From the NCBI GenBank assembly GCA_026995985.1, contig JALWNF010000015.1:1-7833 (forward strand): a stretch of 7,833 nt of DNA, written 5' to 3'. A program made the position numbers and the translations under genes. Positions 1 to 6,944 of this stretch are shown piece after piece. The notes beneath the pieces were generated by a model. That model saw only the letters and a list, made by a program, of their open reading frames with translations. It searched no databases and had not been told where the DNA came from. Source of the DNA: Campylobacteraceae bacterium (GTDB lineage Bacteria > Campylobacterota > Campylobacteria > Campylobacterales > Sulfurovaceae). The stretch's first letter is position 1. Each line of letters starts with the position of its first letter.

Positions 1-983
1 GGAACACGCAGAGCTACCCCTTTTGAGTCAGAGTTGTTATCTCTCCACAAGATAGCTACTTGCTTAGTGTGGTTGATGACATCTAGTACATTTTCAGTTG
101 CCATACCCTTTTTATAGTTGTAGTCATCTCTACCATAAAGAGAGAACATACATGGAACAGAGACAGCAGTAGATGTTCCACAAGAGTAGAAGTTTTTGAA
201 GTTAATAATCTTCTCTTTTTTAAGTAGTGGATTGGTCTCTCTTTTGTAACCATTTAGTGAAAAGTGGTCAGCTCTTGTTGCCTCTCCTACTACTACAATA
301 ACTAACTTATGAGGAGTATTTGGTGGTGAGATTTTGGCATCTAAACCAATCTGTTTAAACTCAACCTCTCCTCTGTTAGCTACAAGAGAGATATATTTGC
401 CAATGGAGTAAATCCAATAGGTTGGGTTAACAGAGTAGCGTAGAGGTTTATGCTCTCTAAGAAATGAGGTGTAGAACTTTGAGAAGCTAAGAAGTAGTAT
501 AGCTATAATAAGTAGTGAGCTTAGAAGTACTTTGGCTTTAGAGAGCAGAATCTCTTTAAAAGAGAGTGATTTAAGTTTGACTTTGTAGACCAAATAGGCA
601 GGAAGCACTCCCAAAAATAGAACATATAGAAGTAGTTTAAAAGAGAGTAAATCTAAAGACTCATCTAGGTCAGTCTGCAAGGCATTTTGAATCATAAGGT
701 CATCAATAATGACATGGTAGGTGTCCATAAAGTAGCTAGTAAATGCAGAGACAACTACTATTACTATAAGTATGGGTTTGATGGTATATTTTGACGATAC
801 TAAAGTAAAGAGAAATATATTAAATAGAACAATAACAAGACTCAAAGAGAGAAGATAGACTATATTCATACCCTCTTCTAAAGGGTAGACCTCTAAAACA
901 TTTTTATAAAAGGAGTAGTTGTCAAAAAATATAAAAAATAGTGATACCAAAACAATAAGTTTGATTTGAGATATAGGTTTAAT
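1..983 (-). CDS. eptA: EptA-type phosphoethanolamine transferase, N-terminal part (cut by window edge)
   Basis: This is an inner-membrane enzyme with a periplasmic catalytic domain; the family moves phosphoethanolamine from phosphatidylethanolamine to lipid A and thereby lowers sensitivity to cationic peptides. Reading the minus strand from 983 gives 327 uninterrupted codons. About five membrane segments lie near residues 7-20, 41-62, 70-86, 113-133 and 150-169. The alkaline-phosphatase-like domain follows, with VVGEATRADHFSLNGY at 231-246 (Glu234 is the expected metal ligand) and SCGTSTAVSVPCMFS at 267-281 (Thr272 is the expected phospho-acceptor; Cys268 and Cys278 the expected disulfide). 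The C-terminal metal ligands lie beyond the window; family members are about 540 residues. The start is odd: a TAA at 989-987 closes the frame and the first codon behind a good ribosome site (AAAGG, 995-991) is ATT at 983-981. The first in-frame ATG (869) would remove 38 residues and the first membrane helix; a TTG at 950 has no ribosome site. The family call is firm; the start is the weak point. Confidence 0.93.
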   Translation of the reverse strand, partial: MKPISQIKLIVLVSLFFIFFDNYSFYKNVLEVYPLEEGMNIVYLLSLSLVIVLFNIFLFTLVSSKYTIKPILIVIVVVSAFTSYFMDTYHVIIDDLMIQNALQTDLDESLDLLSFKLLLYVLFLGVLPAYLVYKVKLKSLSFKEILLSKAKVLLSSLLIIAILLLSFSKFYTSFLREHKPLRYSVNPTYWIYSIGKYISLVANRGEVEFKQIGLDAKISPPNTPHKLVIVVVGEATRADHFSLNGYKRETNPLLKKEKIINFKNFYSCGTSTAVSVPCMFSLYGRDDYNYKKGMATENVLDVINHTKQVAILWRDNNSDSKGVALRV

Positions 984-1013
984 GGTTTATCCTTTAGTAG
1001 AATTAATAGAGAT

Positions 1014-1019
1014 ATTTTA
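1014..1019 (-). promoter_or_regulatory. Candidate -10 box for eptA
   Basis: On the minus strand TAAAAT (1019-1014) would start transcription near 1007, giving a leader of about 24 nt that contains the AAAGG ribosome site at 995-991. A second minus-strand candidate, TATACT at 1034-1029, overlaps the plus-strand -10 box. No clear -35 is visible for either, which is usual for vegetative promoters in Campylobacterota. The choice between the two is not decided by sequence. Confidence 0.4.
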
Positions 1020-1030
1020 TCTAAAAAGAG

Positions 1031-1036
1031 TATAAT
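1031..1036 (+). promoter_or_regulatory. -10 box (TATAAT) upstream of the DUF945 gene
   Basis: A perfect TATAAT lies 28 nt before the ATG at 1065. Transcription would begin near 1043 and leave a leader of about 22 nt that includes the ribosome site AAGGA at 1054-1058, six bases before the ATG. There is no recognisable -35 hexamer, but the preceding stretch is very AT-rich, as is common for sigma-70 promoters in this phylum. Confidence 0.6.
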
Positions 1037-1064
1037 CTCTTCAATATATAAATAAGGATTACTA

Positions 1065-2540
1065 ATGTCTATAAAAAAGAAAATATTAGCCTCCGTTGTG
1101 GTCGTATCTACATTGTGGGTAGGAGCTACTGCATATATTAGTGAAAATACAGAGAAGTATCTCAATGACTACATTACAAAGAGCAATAGAATCTATGCTA
1201 ACAATGGAATAAAGATGTCTCTCCTCTCTTATAAAAAGGGGTTTGTAAACTCTCAAGCAAAGGTCTCTGTAGATTTTATTGACCCTGAGATAAGAAAAGT
1301 GCTAGAGGGGGTCTTAAAGCTTCCTATTGTAATAGATTATGAGATTGAAAATGGACCTATACTCCTAAAAAATGGTCTATCTGTAGGTGTAAGTCGTATT
1401 TACTCAAAAGTAAAGGTAAGTGAACTCTTAGTTGATAAAGATGAGTTTAAAAAGGTGGTCAAAGATGATATTATTTTTAACACAAATATGCTAATTGATT
1501 TTCAAAACAGTATAAAATATGAGGCTAATAGTAATCAGATAGTTGCTGAAGATAACCAAACAAAGTTTACCATTGCACCTTTAGAGGTTAATGGTAAGAT
1601 GAATGGAGACACCTTAGCAGGAACTATAAATATGTTTACAAAGAGTATTTATGGAGAGATAGGTAATGATGGTGAGATAAAACTTGAAAAGGTAACTCTA
1701 AATGGAGATATTACAAAAGTTTTTGACAATGGATTCTACTTAGGTAGCTTTGATATGGGTGTAGAGAACTTTACAGTTAATGACAAACACAATAAAGAGC
1801 AAAATATAAAAAATGCTAAAGTTAAAGTTGCAATGGATATAAAACAGACCAATAGCAACCTAATAGATACTAACTTCAAACTAAATTTAGATATAGGAGA
1901 TACAAAACTACCAACTGATATTGATTTTATTAAAACTATTTCAGTAAATTATGGACTAAATGGAACTAAAATGGAGGCTTGGTTAGCTTTTCAAGATACC
2001 ATAAAAGAGGTGCAAAAGAAGCAAGAAGCTATACAAAAGAGGCTATCTGTAGCTAAAAATGGAAAAGAGATTATGATAGCCTTAGAAGAGTTACAAAATA
2101 TTGAAATAGAGATTGAAAACAGAATGGCTATGCTTCTTTCTGACTTTTTAGTAAAAGATAAAACAACATTTGACTTCAATGGAGATATTAATGGTGGTCA
2201 AGCTAAAGCACTACTTAACATTAAATATATTGGCGATGAGCAACTACCAAAAACTATAGAGGAGTTGACAGCTAAAATCCAAAAAGAGTTACTAAATTGG
2301 TTTGCACTCAACATAGATATAAAACTAGATAAATCTTTGGCAAATAGACTCCCTTCTGATTTACAAGGTCAAATTGCTATGGCTATGATGACAGGTATGC
2401 TACAAGAGAACAACAGTACTTATACCTTTAATGCTAACTATGTTCCTAAGAAGTTAACTGTAAATGGTAAAGATAGGTCAGATATGCTTTTACTTTTAGA
2501 GGGACTTCAAACTGCTCAATCACAAGGATCCAATTTTTAA
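1065..2540 (+). CDS. DUF945 (YdgA-like) family membrane-anchored protein
   Basis: This 491-residue protein has a basic start (MSIKKK) and one hydrophobic segment at about residues 7-24, so it is probably anchored in the inner membrane with the bulk in the periplasm, or exported. The opening pattern fits the DUF945/YdgA family: a membrane helix, then a YLNDYI-like segment, then a KMSLLSYKKGFVNSQAKV-like segment before long beta-rich repeats. Family members are about 480-500 residues and have no settled biochemical role. Residues of about 306-356 are charged and helical (FQDTIKEVQKKQEAIQKRL onward) and may form a coiled coil inside the otherwise beta-rich body. The C-terminus is rich in Met, Leu and Asn. 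The start is supported by AAGGA six bases upstream and by the placement of the membrane helix. It is divergent from eptA, which suggests but does not prove a shared envelope theme. The family call is by recognition of pattern, not by alignment. Confidence 0.78.
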   Translation: MSIKKKILASVVVVSTLWVGATAYISENTEKYLNDYITKSNRIYANNGIKMSLLSYKKGFVNSQAKVSVDFIDPEIRKVLEGVLKLPIVIDYEIENGPILLKNGLSVGVSRIYSKVKVSELLVDKDEFKKVVKDDIIFNTNMLIDFQNSIKYEANSNQIVAEDNQTKFTIAPLEVNGKMNGDTLAGTINMFTKSIYGEIGNDGEIKLEKVTLNGDITKVFDNGFYLGSFDMGVENFTVNDKHNKEQNIKNAKVKVAMDIKQTNSNLIDTNFKLNLDIGDTKLPTDIDFIKTISVNYGLNGTKMEAWLAFQDTIKEVQKKQEAIQKRLSVAKNGKEIMIALEELQNIEIEIENRMAMLLSDFLVKDKTTFDFNGDINGGQAKALLNIKYIGDEQLPKTIEELTAKIQKELLNWFALNIDIKLDKSLANRLPSDLQGQIAMAMMTGMLQENNSTYTFNANYVPKKLTVNGKDRSDMLLLLEGLQTAQSQGSNF

Positions 2541-2569
2541 ACGGACAAAGATGTTAAGGCTATATGGGG

Positions 2570-2575
2570 TATAAT
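2570..2575 (+). promoter_or_regulatory. -10 box for the pgbA-glcD-yihY-thiD run
   Basis: TATAAT sits in the 75-bp gap after the DUF945 stop codon, 40 nt before the ATG at 2616. Transcription would start near 2582, just before a 14-bp palindrome. No good -35 is seen. No terminator hairpin is visible between the DUF945 stop and this box, so read-through from upstream is also possible. Confidence 0.55.
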
Positions 2576-2584
2576 CCACTAATT

Positions 2585-2598
2585 AGATTTTAAAATCT
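2585..2598. promoter_or_regulatory. 14-bp perfect palindrome at the expected transcription start
   Basis: AGATTTTAAAATCT reads the same on both strands and lies 9 bp after the -10 box and 6 bp before the ribosome site GAAGGA (2605-2610). It has no loop, so it is not a terminator. It could be a protein binding site that blocks early transcription. Its low complexity (A/T in the middle ten bases) means chance is a real alternative. Confidence 0.3.
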
Positions 2599-2615
2599 GA
2601 GTTTGAAGGAAACCT

Positions 2616-3308
2616 ATGCAAAAAATTCTATTTATACTCTTGGCACTAAGTTATACACTTTTTGCCAATGCTCTTCCAAGTAGCATCTCAACAACCATTT
2701 CAGCCATAAACTCAAATGGTCAAGTTCAACTCTCTAGTAGTGTTCCTAAAGGAATGAGTGGTATTGTTATTCACAACTATGGTAATGGTCTATCGGCTAT
2801 TACCCATGCAACTATCTCTCAAGGAGGCTCTACTGCTTCACTACTACCTTATGATACAATACCTCATAAAAATATTCCAAATATACAGACAGAAGCAAAA
2901 GCTAGTGACAGAGTTATATTTGGAAACTTTTACAATAACGCTTTGGTAATTGCACCAAACAGAGATGTCTACCGAAAAATAACCACTACCTATAAAAAGA
3001 CATGGATACACCCCGATGCCTATGCTTTAGATTTTATGAAAGAGGGAGAGACACAGTTAACACTTGAGAGTCTAAAAAAATTTGCACAACTCAATCAAGT
3101 AGGCTTAGTGTTAATTGCTACTCAAAATCGACTACTTATCTTAGACCCTATCTCAAAGCACTTCTTAGGAGCTATACCTATGCAAATAGACCAATCAAAT
3201 GCTATGGCACCATTTTATGCTCGTTTTGGACAGATTGATACCTCTGTATTTGGATTTTCAGAAAAAAAATATACCCCTTACTTTAAATCAGTAGCAGGAC
3301 TTAGATAG
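2616..3308 (+). CDS. Exported PgbA N-terminal-domain protein
   Basis: This 230-residue protein starts with a typical signal peptide (MQKILFILLALSYTLFANA; likely cut after residue 19), so it is probably periplasmic or outer-surface. The mature part matches what I recall of the N-terminal domain of H. pylori plasminogen-binding protein PgbA: SGIVIHNYGNG near 48-58, SDRVIFGNFYNNALVIAPN near 97-115, an LLILDPISKHFLGAIPMQI segment near 173-191, and an IDTSVFGF motif near 207-214. H. pylori PgbA is about 450 residues and carries a lysine-rich C-terminal tail linked to plasminogen binding; that tail is absent, so host plasminogen binding should not be assumed. The start has GAAGGA five bases upstream. 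The stop codon touches the ATG of the glcD gene with no gap, so translation of the two is probably coupled. The domain's basic role is unknown. Confidence 0.78.
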   Translation: MQKILFILLALSYTLFANALPSSISTTISAINSNGQVQLSSSVPKGMSGIVIHNYGNGLSAITHATISQGGSTASLLPYDTIPHKNIPNIQTEAKASDRVIFGNFYNNALVIAPNRDVYRKITTTYKKTWIHPDAYALDFMKEGETQLTLESLKKFAQLNQVGLVLIATQNRLLILDPISKHFLGAIPMQIDQSNAMAPFYARFGQIDTSVFGFSEKKYTPYFKSVAGLR

Positions 3309-4682
3309 ATGATAGAGAAAAAACATTTAGAGGCTTTAAGAGCCATTGTTGGCAAAGAGAATATCTATGATGATAAAGCTCACATGATAGCCTACAGTTA
3401 TGATGCAACTCGTACTAGGTTTGAACCAGATGCAGTTGTTTTTCCTCGCCATGAAGAGGACGTATCCAAAATCTTAAAATACTGCAACGACAACAAAATT
3501 GTTATTACTCCTCGTGGAGCTGGGTCTGGATTTACAGGCGGGGCATTACCTGCCAATGGTGGAATTGTTCTTGCTATGGAGAAGCACATGAACAAAATCT
3601 TAGAGGTAGATACCCAAAATATGGTAGCAGTAGTTCAACCAGGAGTTATCAATAAGGATTTACAAAAGCATGTTGAGGCTCTTGGACTCTTCTACCCACC
3701 TGACCCTGCTAGTGAAGAGTACTCTACTCTTGGTGGAAATGTGAGTGAAAATGCTGGTGGAATGCGTGCAGCTAAGTATGGGCTTACAAAAGACTATGTT
3801 ATGGCTCTTAGAGCTGTACGAACTAATGGTGACATTATTAGAGCAGGAAAAAGAACTATTAAAGATGTAGCAGGGTATAACGTAGCTGGTATTTTAATAG
3901 CCTCTGAGGGAACTTTAGCTGTTATTACAGAGCTTACTTTGAAACTTATTCCAAAACCAAAATTTAAAAAGACTTATATGGGAATCTTCCCTAGTGTTAA
4001 CAACGCTATGAATGCTGTCTTTAAGTCTCTTTCAGCAGGTGCAAACCCTGTAGCTATGGAGTTTTTAGATAAGTTAGTTATTGAGGCTCTTATTGAGAAG
4101 CTTGGGGTTAATCTTCCAAAAGATGCAGGTGGTGTTTTAGTAGGTGATGTTGATGGAAATGTTCCAGAGGAGGTAGAGTTTCAGCTAAAGACCCTAGAGG
4201 AGTCATTTAGAGCAAATGGAGCTGTTGAGTTTAGAGTAGCTAAAGATGAAGATGAGGCAAAAGAGTTGTGGTATGCACGACGAAATGCCTCACAATCTAT
4301 TACAATCTATGGAAATAAAAAGCTCAATGAAGATATCTCTGTACCTCGCTCTATGCTACCTGAAGCACTAGAGAAGATTTACGCTATTGGAGAGAGGTAT
4401 AACTTTAAAATCCCATGTTTTGGACATGCAGGAGATGGAAACATTCATGTAAATGTCATGATAGATATTAGCCAAATAGATGAGGGTCACAAGTGCATTG
4501 AGGAGATTTTCCAAGAGGTTGTAAAGATGGGTGGAACACTTAGTGGAGAGCATGGCATTGGAACCTCTAAGGCTCCATTTATGAGTATTGCTTTCAATGA
4601 ACAAGAGCTTCAACTCTTTAGAGATATAAAAAAGGCATTTGACCCTAACAACATTTTAAACCCTAACAAGATGGGACTTTAG
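3309..4682 (+). CDS. glcD: GlcD-type FAD-linked 2-hydroxyacid oxidase/dehydrogenase subunit
   Basis: This 457-residue flavoprotein belongs to the VAO/PCMH-type FAD-linked oxidases and probably oxidises a 2-hydroxyacid such as glycolate or D-lactate to the 2-oxoacid, passing electrons to the respiratory chain. The FAD-binding half shows PRGAGSGFTGGA at 68-79, PPDPASEEYSTLGGNVSENA at 130-149, and KDVAGYNVAGILIASEGTLA at 185-204. The C-terminal half has CFGHAGDGNIH at 370-380 and SGEHGIG at 412-418; His373, His380 and Glu414 are the expected metal and substrate site. The length is normal and no iron-sulfur domain is fused. It starts directly after the stop of the preceding gene, with AGGA at 3296-3299. 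No glcE or glcF partner lies in the window, so 'glycolate oxidase' is a family label; D-lactate or another D-2-hydroxyacid is equally possible. Confidence 0.9.
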   Translation: MIEKKHLEALRAIVGKENIYDDKAHMIAYSYDATRTRFEPDAVVFPRHEEDVSKILKYCNDNKIVITPRGAGSGFTGGALPANGGIVLAMEKHMNKILEVDTQNMVAVVQPGVINKDLQKHVEALGLFYPPDPASEEYSTLGGNVSENAGGMRAAKYGLTKDYVMALRAVRTNGDIIRAGKRTIKDVAGYNVAGILIASEGTLAVITELTLKLIPKPKFKKTYMGIFPSVNNAMNAVFKSLSAGANPVAMEFLDKLVIEALIEKLGVNLPKDAGGVLVGDVDGNVPEEVEFQLKTLEESFRANGAVEFRVAKDEDEAKELWYARRNASQSITIYGNKKLNEDISVPRSMLPEALEKIYAIGERYNFKIPCFGHAGDGNIHVNVMIDISQIDEGHKCIEEIFQEVVKMGGTLSGEHGIGTSKAPFMSIAFNEQELQLFRDIKKAFDPNNILNPNKMGL

Positions 4683-4687
4683 AAGAT

Positions 4688-5527
4688 ATGGAAAAGAGAC
4701 CTATAGAGATTCACAAACTTATTAAAGGGTACTACATCTTCATAAGAGATTTTCTCTCTGAACTCTTTTCAGATAAACTCTCTTACTACTCTGCAAGTTT
4801 GAGTTACTATACTCTCTTTTCTATTATTCCTCTTTTGGTTATTATCCTCTCTATCTTTACAAATCTTCCTATATTTGATGATGTCTATAGAGCAATTCAA
4901 GCCCTACTCTTTGAAAATCTTATGCCTACTAATTCAGAAGAGGTATTAACATATATCAATACCTTTGTAGATAACTCTGGAAAGCTAGGAATGATGGGGG
5001 TTATATATGTTCTATTTGCATCTATGATGTTTTTTAAAAACTATGACTACATTATAAACGATATATTTGAGTGCAAACCTCGTAGTTTTTGGTCATCTAT
5101 TAGCGTCTATTGGACACTTGTTACACTTACACCCATTATGCTAGTTCTCTCATTTTACCTCTCTACAGAACTACAGATTAGGCTAGACAGACATGAGCTA
5201 ACCGATGGCATACATCTATTACAGATTTTACCACTTTTTATTATATGGTCACTATTTTTTTTAAGTTATAAAATCTCTGCTAATACACATGTATCTTTTA
5301 AGGCAGCAGGAATTAGCTCATTTATAGCCTCTTTGGTTTGGTATCTTGCAAAGAGTGGTTTTATATTTTATGTAGTACATAACAAAACCTACACAAGTAT
5401 CTATGGAGGGTTAAGTACCCTTCTATTCTTTTTCTTATGGATTTACATCTCTTGGGCTATCTTTTTACATGGTTTAAAGTTCTGTCACCTGCTTGATGAC
5501 AATGATGATATAGAAGAGATTAAGTAA
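4688..5527 (+). CDS. YihY/BrkB-family inner-membrane protein
   Basis: This 279-residue integral membrane protein has about six membrane segments, near residues 41-58, 100-117, 139-158, 176-194, 205-229 and 241-262. Family signatures are the SASLSYYTLFSIIPLL motif at 35-50 and the closing SIYGGLSTLLFFFLWIYISW stretch at 237-256. The family was once called ribonuclease BN by mistake; its function is unknown (transport or envelope roles have been proposed). Its length agrees with E. coli YihY (290). The C-terminal tail is acidic (DDNDDIEEIK) and likely cytoplasmic. The gene starts 5 bp after glcD; the ribosome site is weak (AGAAG, 4681-4685, very close to the ATG), which suggests coupling to glcD translation. 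There is no sign of decay. Confidence 0.88.
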   Translation: MEKRPIEIHKLIKGYYIFIRDFLSELFSDKLSYYSASLSYYTLFSIIPLLVIILSIFTNLPIFDDVYRAIQALLFENLMPTNSEEVLTYINTFVDNSGKLGMMGVIYVLFASMMFFKNYDYIINDIFECKPRSFWSSISVYWTLVTLTPIMLVLSFYLSTELQIRLDRHELTDGIHLLQILPLFIIWSLFFLSYKISANTHVSFKAAGISSFIASLVWYLAKSGFIFYVVHNKTYTSIYGGLSTLLFFFLWIYISWAIFLHGLKFCHLLDDNDDIEEIK

Positions 5528-5535
5528 AATTATTT

Positions 5536-6339
5536 ATGAAAAAAATCCCTTATAAAAGCGTTTTAACCATAGCAGGTTCCGACTCAAGTGGTGGAGCAGG
5601 TATCCAAGCTGATATTAAAACCATCTCAGCCAATGGTGCTTATAGTGCATCTGTCATAACAGCCTCAACAGCTCAAAATACCCAAGGGGTAAGAGATATT
5701 CACCCAATTCCTATCCCACACATTATCCAACAGTTAGAGGCTGTTTTAGATGATATTGAGTTTGGTGCTGTCAAGATTGGAATGTTACACTCTAGCGAAG
5801 CTATAGAGGCTGTAAAAGAGACTCTAGCCAAATATAAAATCAAAAATATTATCTTAGACCCTGTTATGATAGCCTCATCAGGTGATGCCCTACTCAACCA
5901 AAATGCTATAGAGAGCCTAAAAGTGTTTCTTCCATCTGTATTGCTAATGACCCCTAATATTCCAGAGGCTGAAATACTTTTGGAAAAGTCTATAGAGATA
6001 AAAAATGTAAAGAGTTCAGCTAGGGAGTTAGGAGAAAAGTATAAAACCTCTGTCTTGCTAAAGGGTGGTCACCTAGAGTTTACAGACCTTATGACCGATA
6101 CCCTCTACAACTACAAAACCAAAGAGTTAACCACTATTAAAAATCAAGCTGTAGATACCATCAATACCCATGGAACAGGTTGTAGTTTGTCATCAGCCAT
6201 TGCAACCTATATCGCCTTAGGAGAGAGTTTAGAGGAGGCAACCATTAAAGCGTGTAACTACCTTAACCAAGCCCTTATTGATGGGAAAGATAAGTACTTA
6301 GGCAAAGGTCATGGAGCTATAAACCATTTTGGGATTTAA
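5536..6339 (+). CDS. thiD: Hydroxymethylpyrimidine/phosphomethylpyrimidine kinase
   Basis: ThiD is a cytoplasmic ribokinase-fold enzyme that phosphorylates 4-amino-5-hydroxymethyl-2-methylpyrimidine and then its monophosphate, making HMP-PP for thiamine phosphate synthase. All landmarks of a complete enzyme are present in 267 residues: LTIAGSDSSGGAGIQADIKT at 10-29, LDPVMIASSGDALL at 107-120, MTPNIPEAE at 138-146, LLKGGH at 174-179, and the anion-hole/catalytic THGTGCSLSSA at 211-221 with Cys216. The gene follows yihY by 8 bp and has no clear Shine-Dalgarno sequence (AAGTAA only), so translation probably depends on ribosomes finishing yihY. No thiE, thiM or TPP riboswitch lies nearby in the window, so regulation by thiamine is not evident here. 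Its stop overlaps the stop of the convergent minus-strand gene by 4 bp. Confidence 0.95.
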   Translation: MKKIPYKSVLTIAGSDSSGGAGIQADIKTISANGAYSASVITASTAQNTQGVRDIHPIPIPHIIQQLEAVLDDIEFGAVKIGMLHSSEAIEAVKETLAKYKIKNIILDPVMIASSGDALLNQNAIESLKVFLPSVLLMTPNIPEAEILLEKSIEIKNVKSSARELGEKYKTSVLLKGGHLEFTDLMTDTLYNYKTKELTTIKNQAVDTINTHGTGCSLSSAIATYIALGESLEEATIKACNYLNQALIDGKDKYLGKGHGAINHFGI

Positions 6340-6914
6340 TAATCAATAGAGGAGATAATCCCATCAATATCATTAACTTTAGTACTCCATAAACTAATTG
6401 GTTTTGTTAGTTTAGTAGCCTCTATAGGATTAACTTTCTTACCTACTAACTTCTCTATACTTTTAGAGAATGCTTTATCTGATAATCCATAAAAGAGTCG
6501 AAGCTCTTTATTGTCATTTTGTAGCATAAACATATTAATCTTCTGATTATTTGGCAGAGTTAACTGCAACGCCTCTAAACCATTTTTAGTAAATATTGAG
6601 TTACTCTCTTTTACATTAAAAAGTCTATTAATAATCTCTTTTGGACTATAGTTAAACTCATACAAGCCTTTAATTGTTGCTTGTTCAAAAAATAGTCTCT
6701 CTTCTCCACTTGTCAAAATATACTGTTCAACATCTACATTAGAAAATATCTGAGACTCTTTTTCTCTCTTACTATATGAGAAGTTAAAGTCATTTGTTTC
6801 TACTTTAAGAGTCACCATATTTGGAGTTAACTCTAATTTACTTTGTTTATAAAAGTAGGTTAAAGCATATATAATTGAAGCTAGTATGATTAGTATTATA
6901 ATATTTTTAAACAT
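6336..6914 (-). CDS. Unrecognised membrane-anchored protein (192 residues)
   Basis: I do not recognise this protein. It starts with a hydrophobic segment (residues 4-22, MFKNIIILIILASIIYALTY) followed by KQSK, so it is probably anchored in the inner membrane with a soluble domain of about 165 residues outside. The soluble part is mixed alpha/beta in character, with no cysteines, no repeat and no motif that I can name. Codon use and AT content resemble the neighbours, so it does not look recently acquired. No Shine-Dalgarno sequence precedes the ATG at 6914; instead an extended -10 box ends 5 nt before it, so the mRNA may be leaderless. The next Met (residue 33) would lose the membrane segment, which supports the chosen start. 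It converges on thiD with stop codons overlapping, leaving no room for a terminator between them. Confidence 0.72.
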   Translation of the reverse strand: MFKNIIILIILASIIYALTYFYKQSKLELTPNMVTLKVETNDFNFSYSKREKESQIFSNVDVEQYILTSGEERLFFEQATIKGLYEFNYSPKEIINRLFNVKESNSIFTKNGLEALQLTLPNNQKINMFMLQNDNKELRLFYGLSDKAFSKSIEKLVGKKVNPIEATKLTKPISLWSTKVNDIDGIISSIDY

Positions 6915-6919
6915 AAAAA

Positions 6920-6928
6920 ATTATATCA
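6920..6928 (-). promoter_or_regulatory. Extended -10 box (TGATATAAT) at the ATG of the 192-residue gene
   Basis: On the minus strand TG-A-TATAAT runs from 6928 to 6920, and the ATG begins at 6914. A start 6-8 nt after the box falls on the ATG itself, which predicts a leaderless message. Just upstream are two near-identical 10-11 bp units (6924-6933 and 6934-6944). Confidence 0.5.
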
Positions 6929-6944
6929 TAACTTATCATAAACT
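6924..6944. repeat. Tandem 10/11-bp direct repeat overlapping the promoter
   Basis: TATCATAACT (6924-6933) is followed directly by TATCATAAACT (6934-6944); the only difference is one extra A. The unit is one helical turn long and overlaps the extended -10 box of the minus-strand gene. It could be a binding site for a dimeric regulator on one DNA face, or simple AT-rich slippage. Confidence 0.4.

Noticed and set aside
893..1165. 90-codon open frame on the minus strand starting inside the DUF945 gene
   Set aside because: It crosses the divergent promoter region and the first 90 bases of eptA in another frame. The eptA frame has clear family motifs; this one has none.
1991..2179. 62-codon minus-strand frame
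   Set aside because: It is the reverse of the charged helical part of the DUF945 protein; no ribosome site and no recognisable pattern.
2758..2949. 63-codon plus-strand frame inside the PgbA-domain gene
   Set aside because: It is a shadow in another frame of a gene with signal peptide and family motifs.
3398..3595. Minus-strand frame opposite glcD
   Set aside because: It lies opposite the highly conserved FAD-binding loop; composition is explained by the glcD codons.
4368..4613. 81-codon minus-strand frame opposite the glcD C-terminus
   Set aside because: It is the reverse of the HAGDGNIH/SGEHGIG region, with no ribosome site or motifs.
5700..5897. Minus-strand frame opposite thiD
   Set aside because: Shadow of thiD coding sequence.
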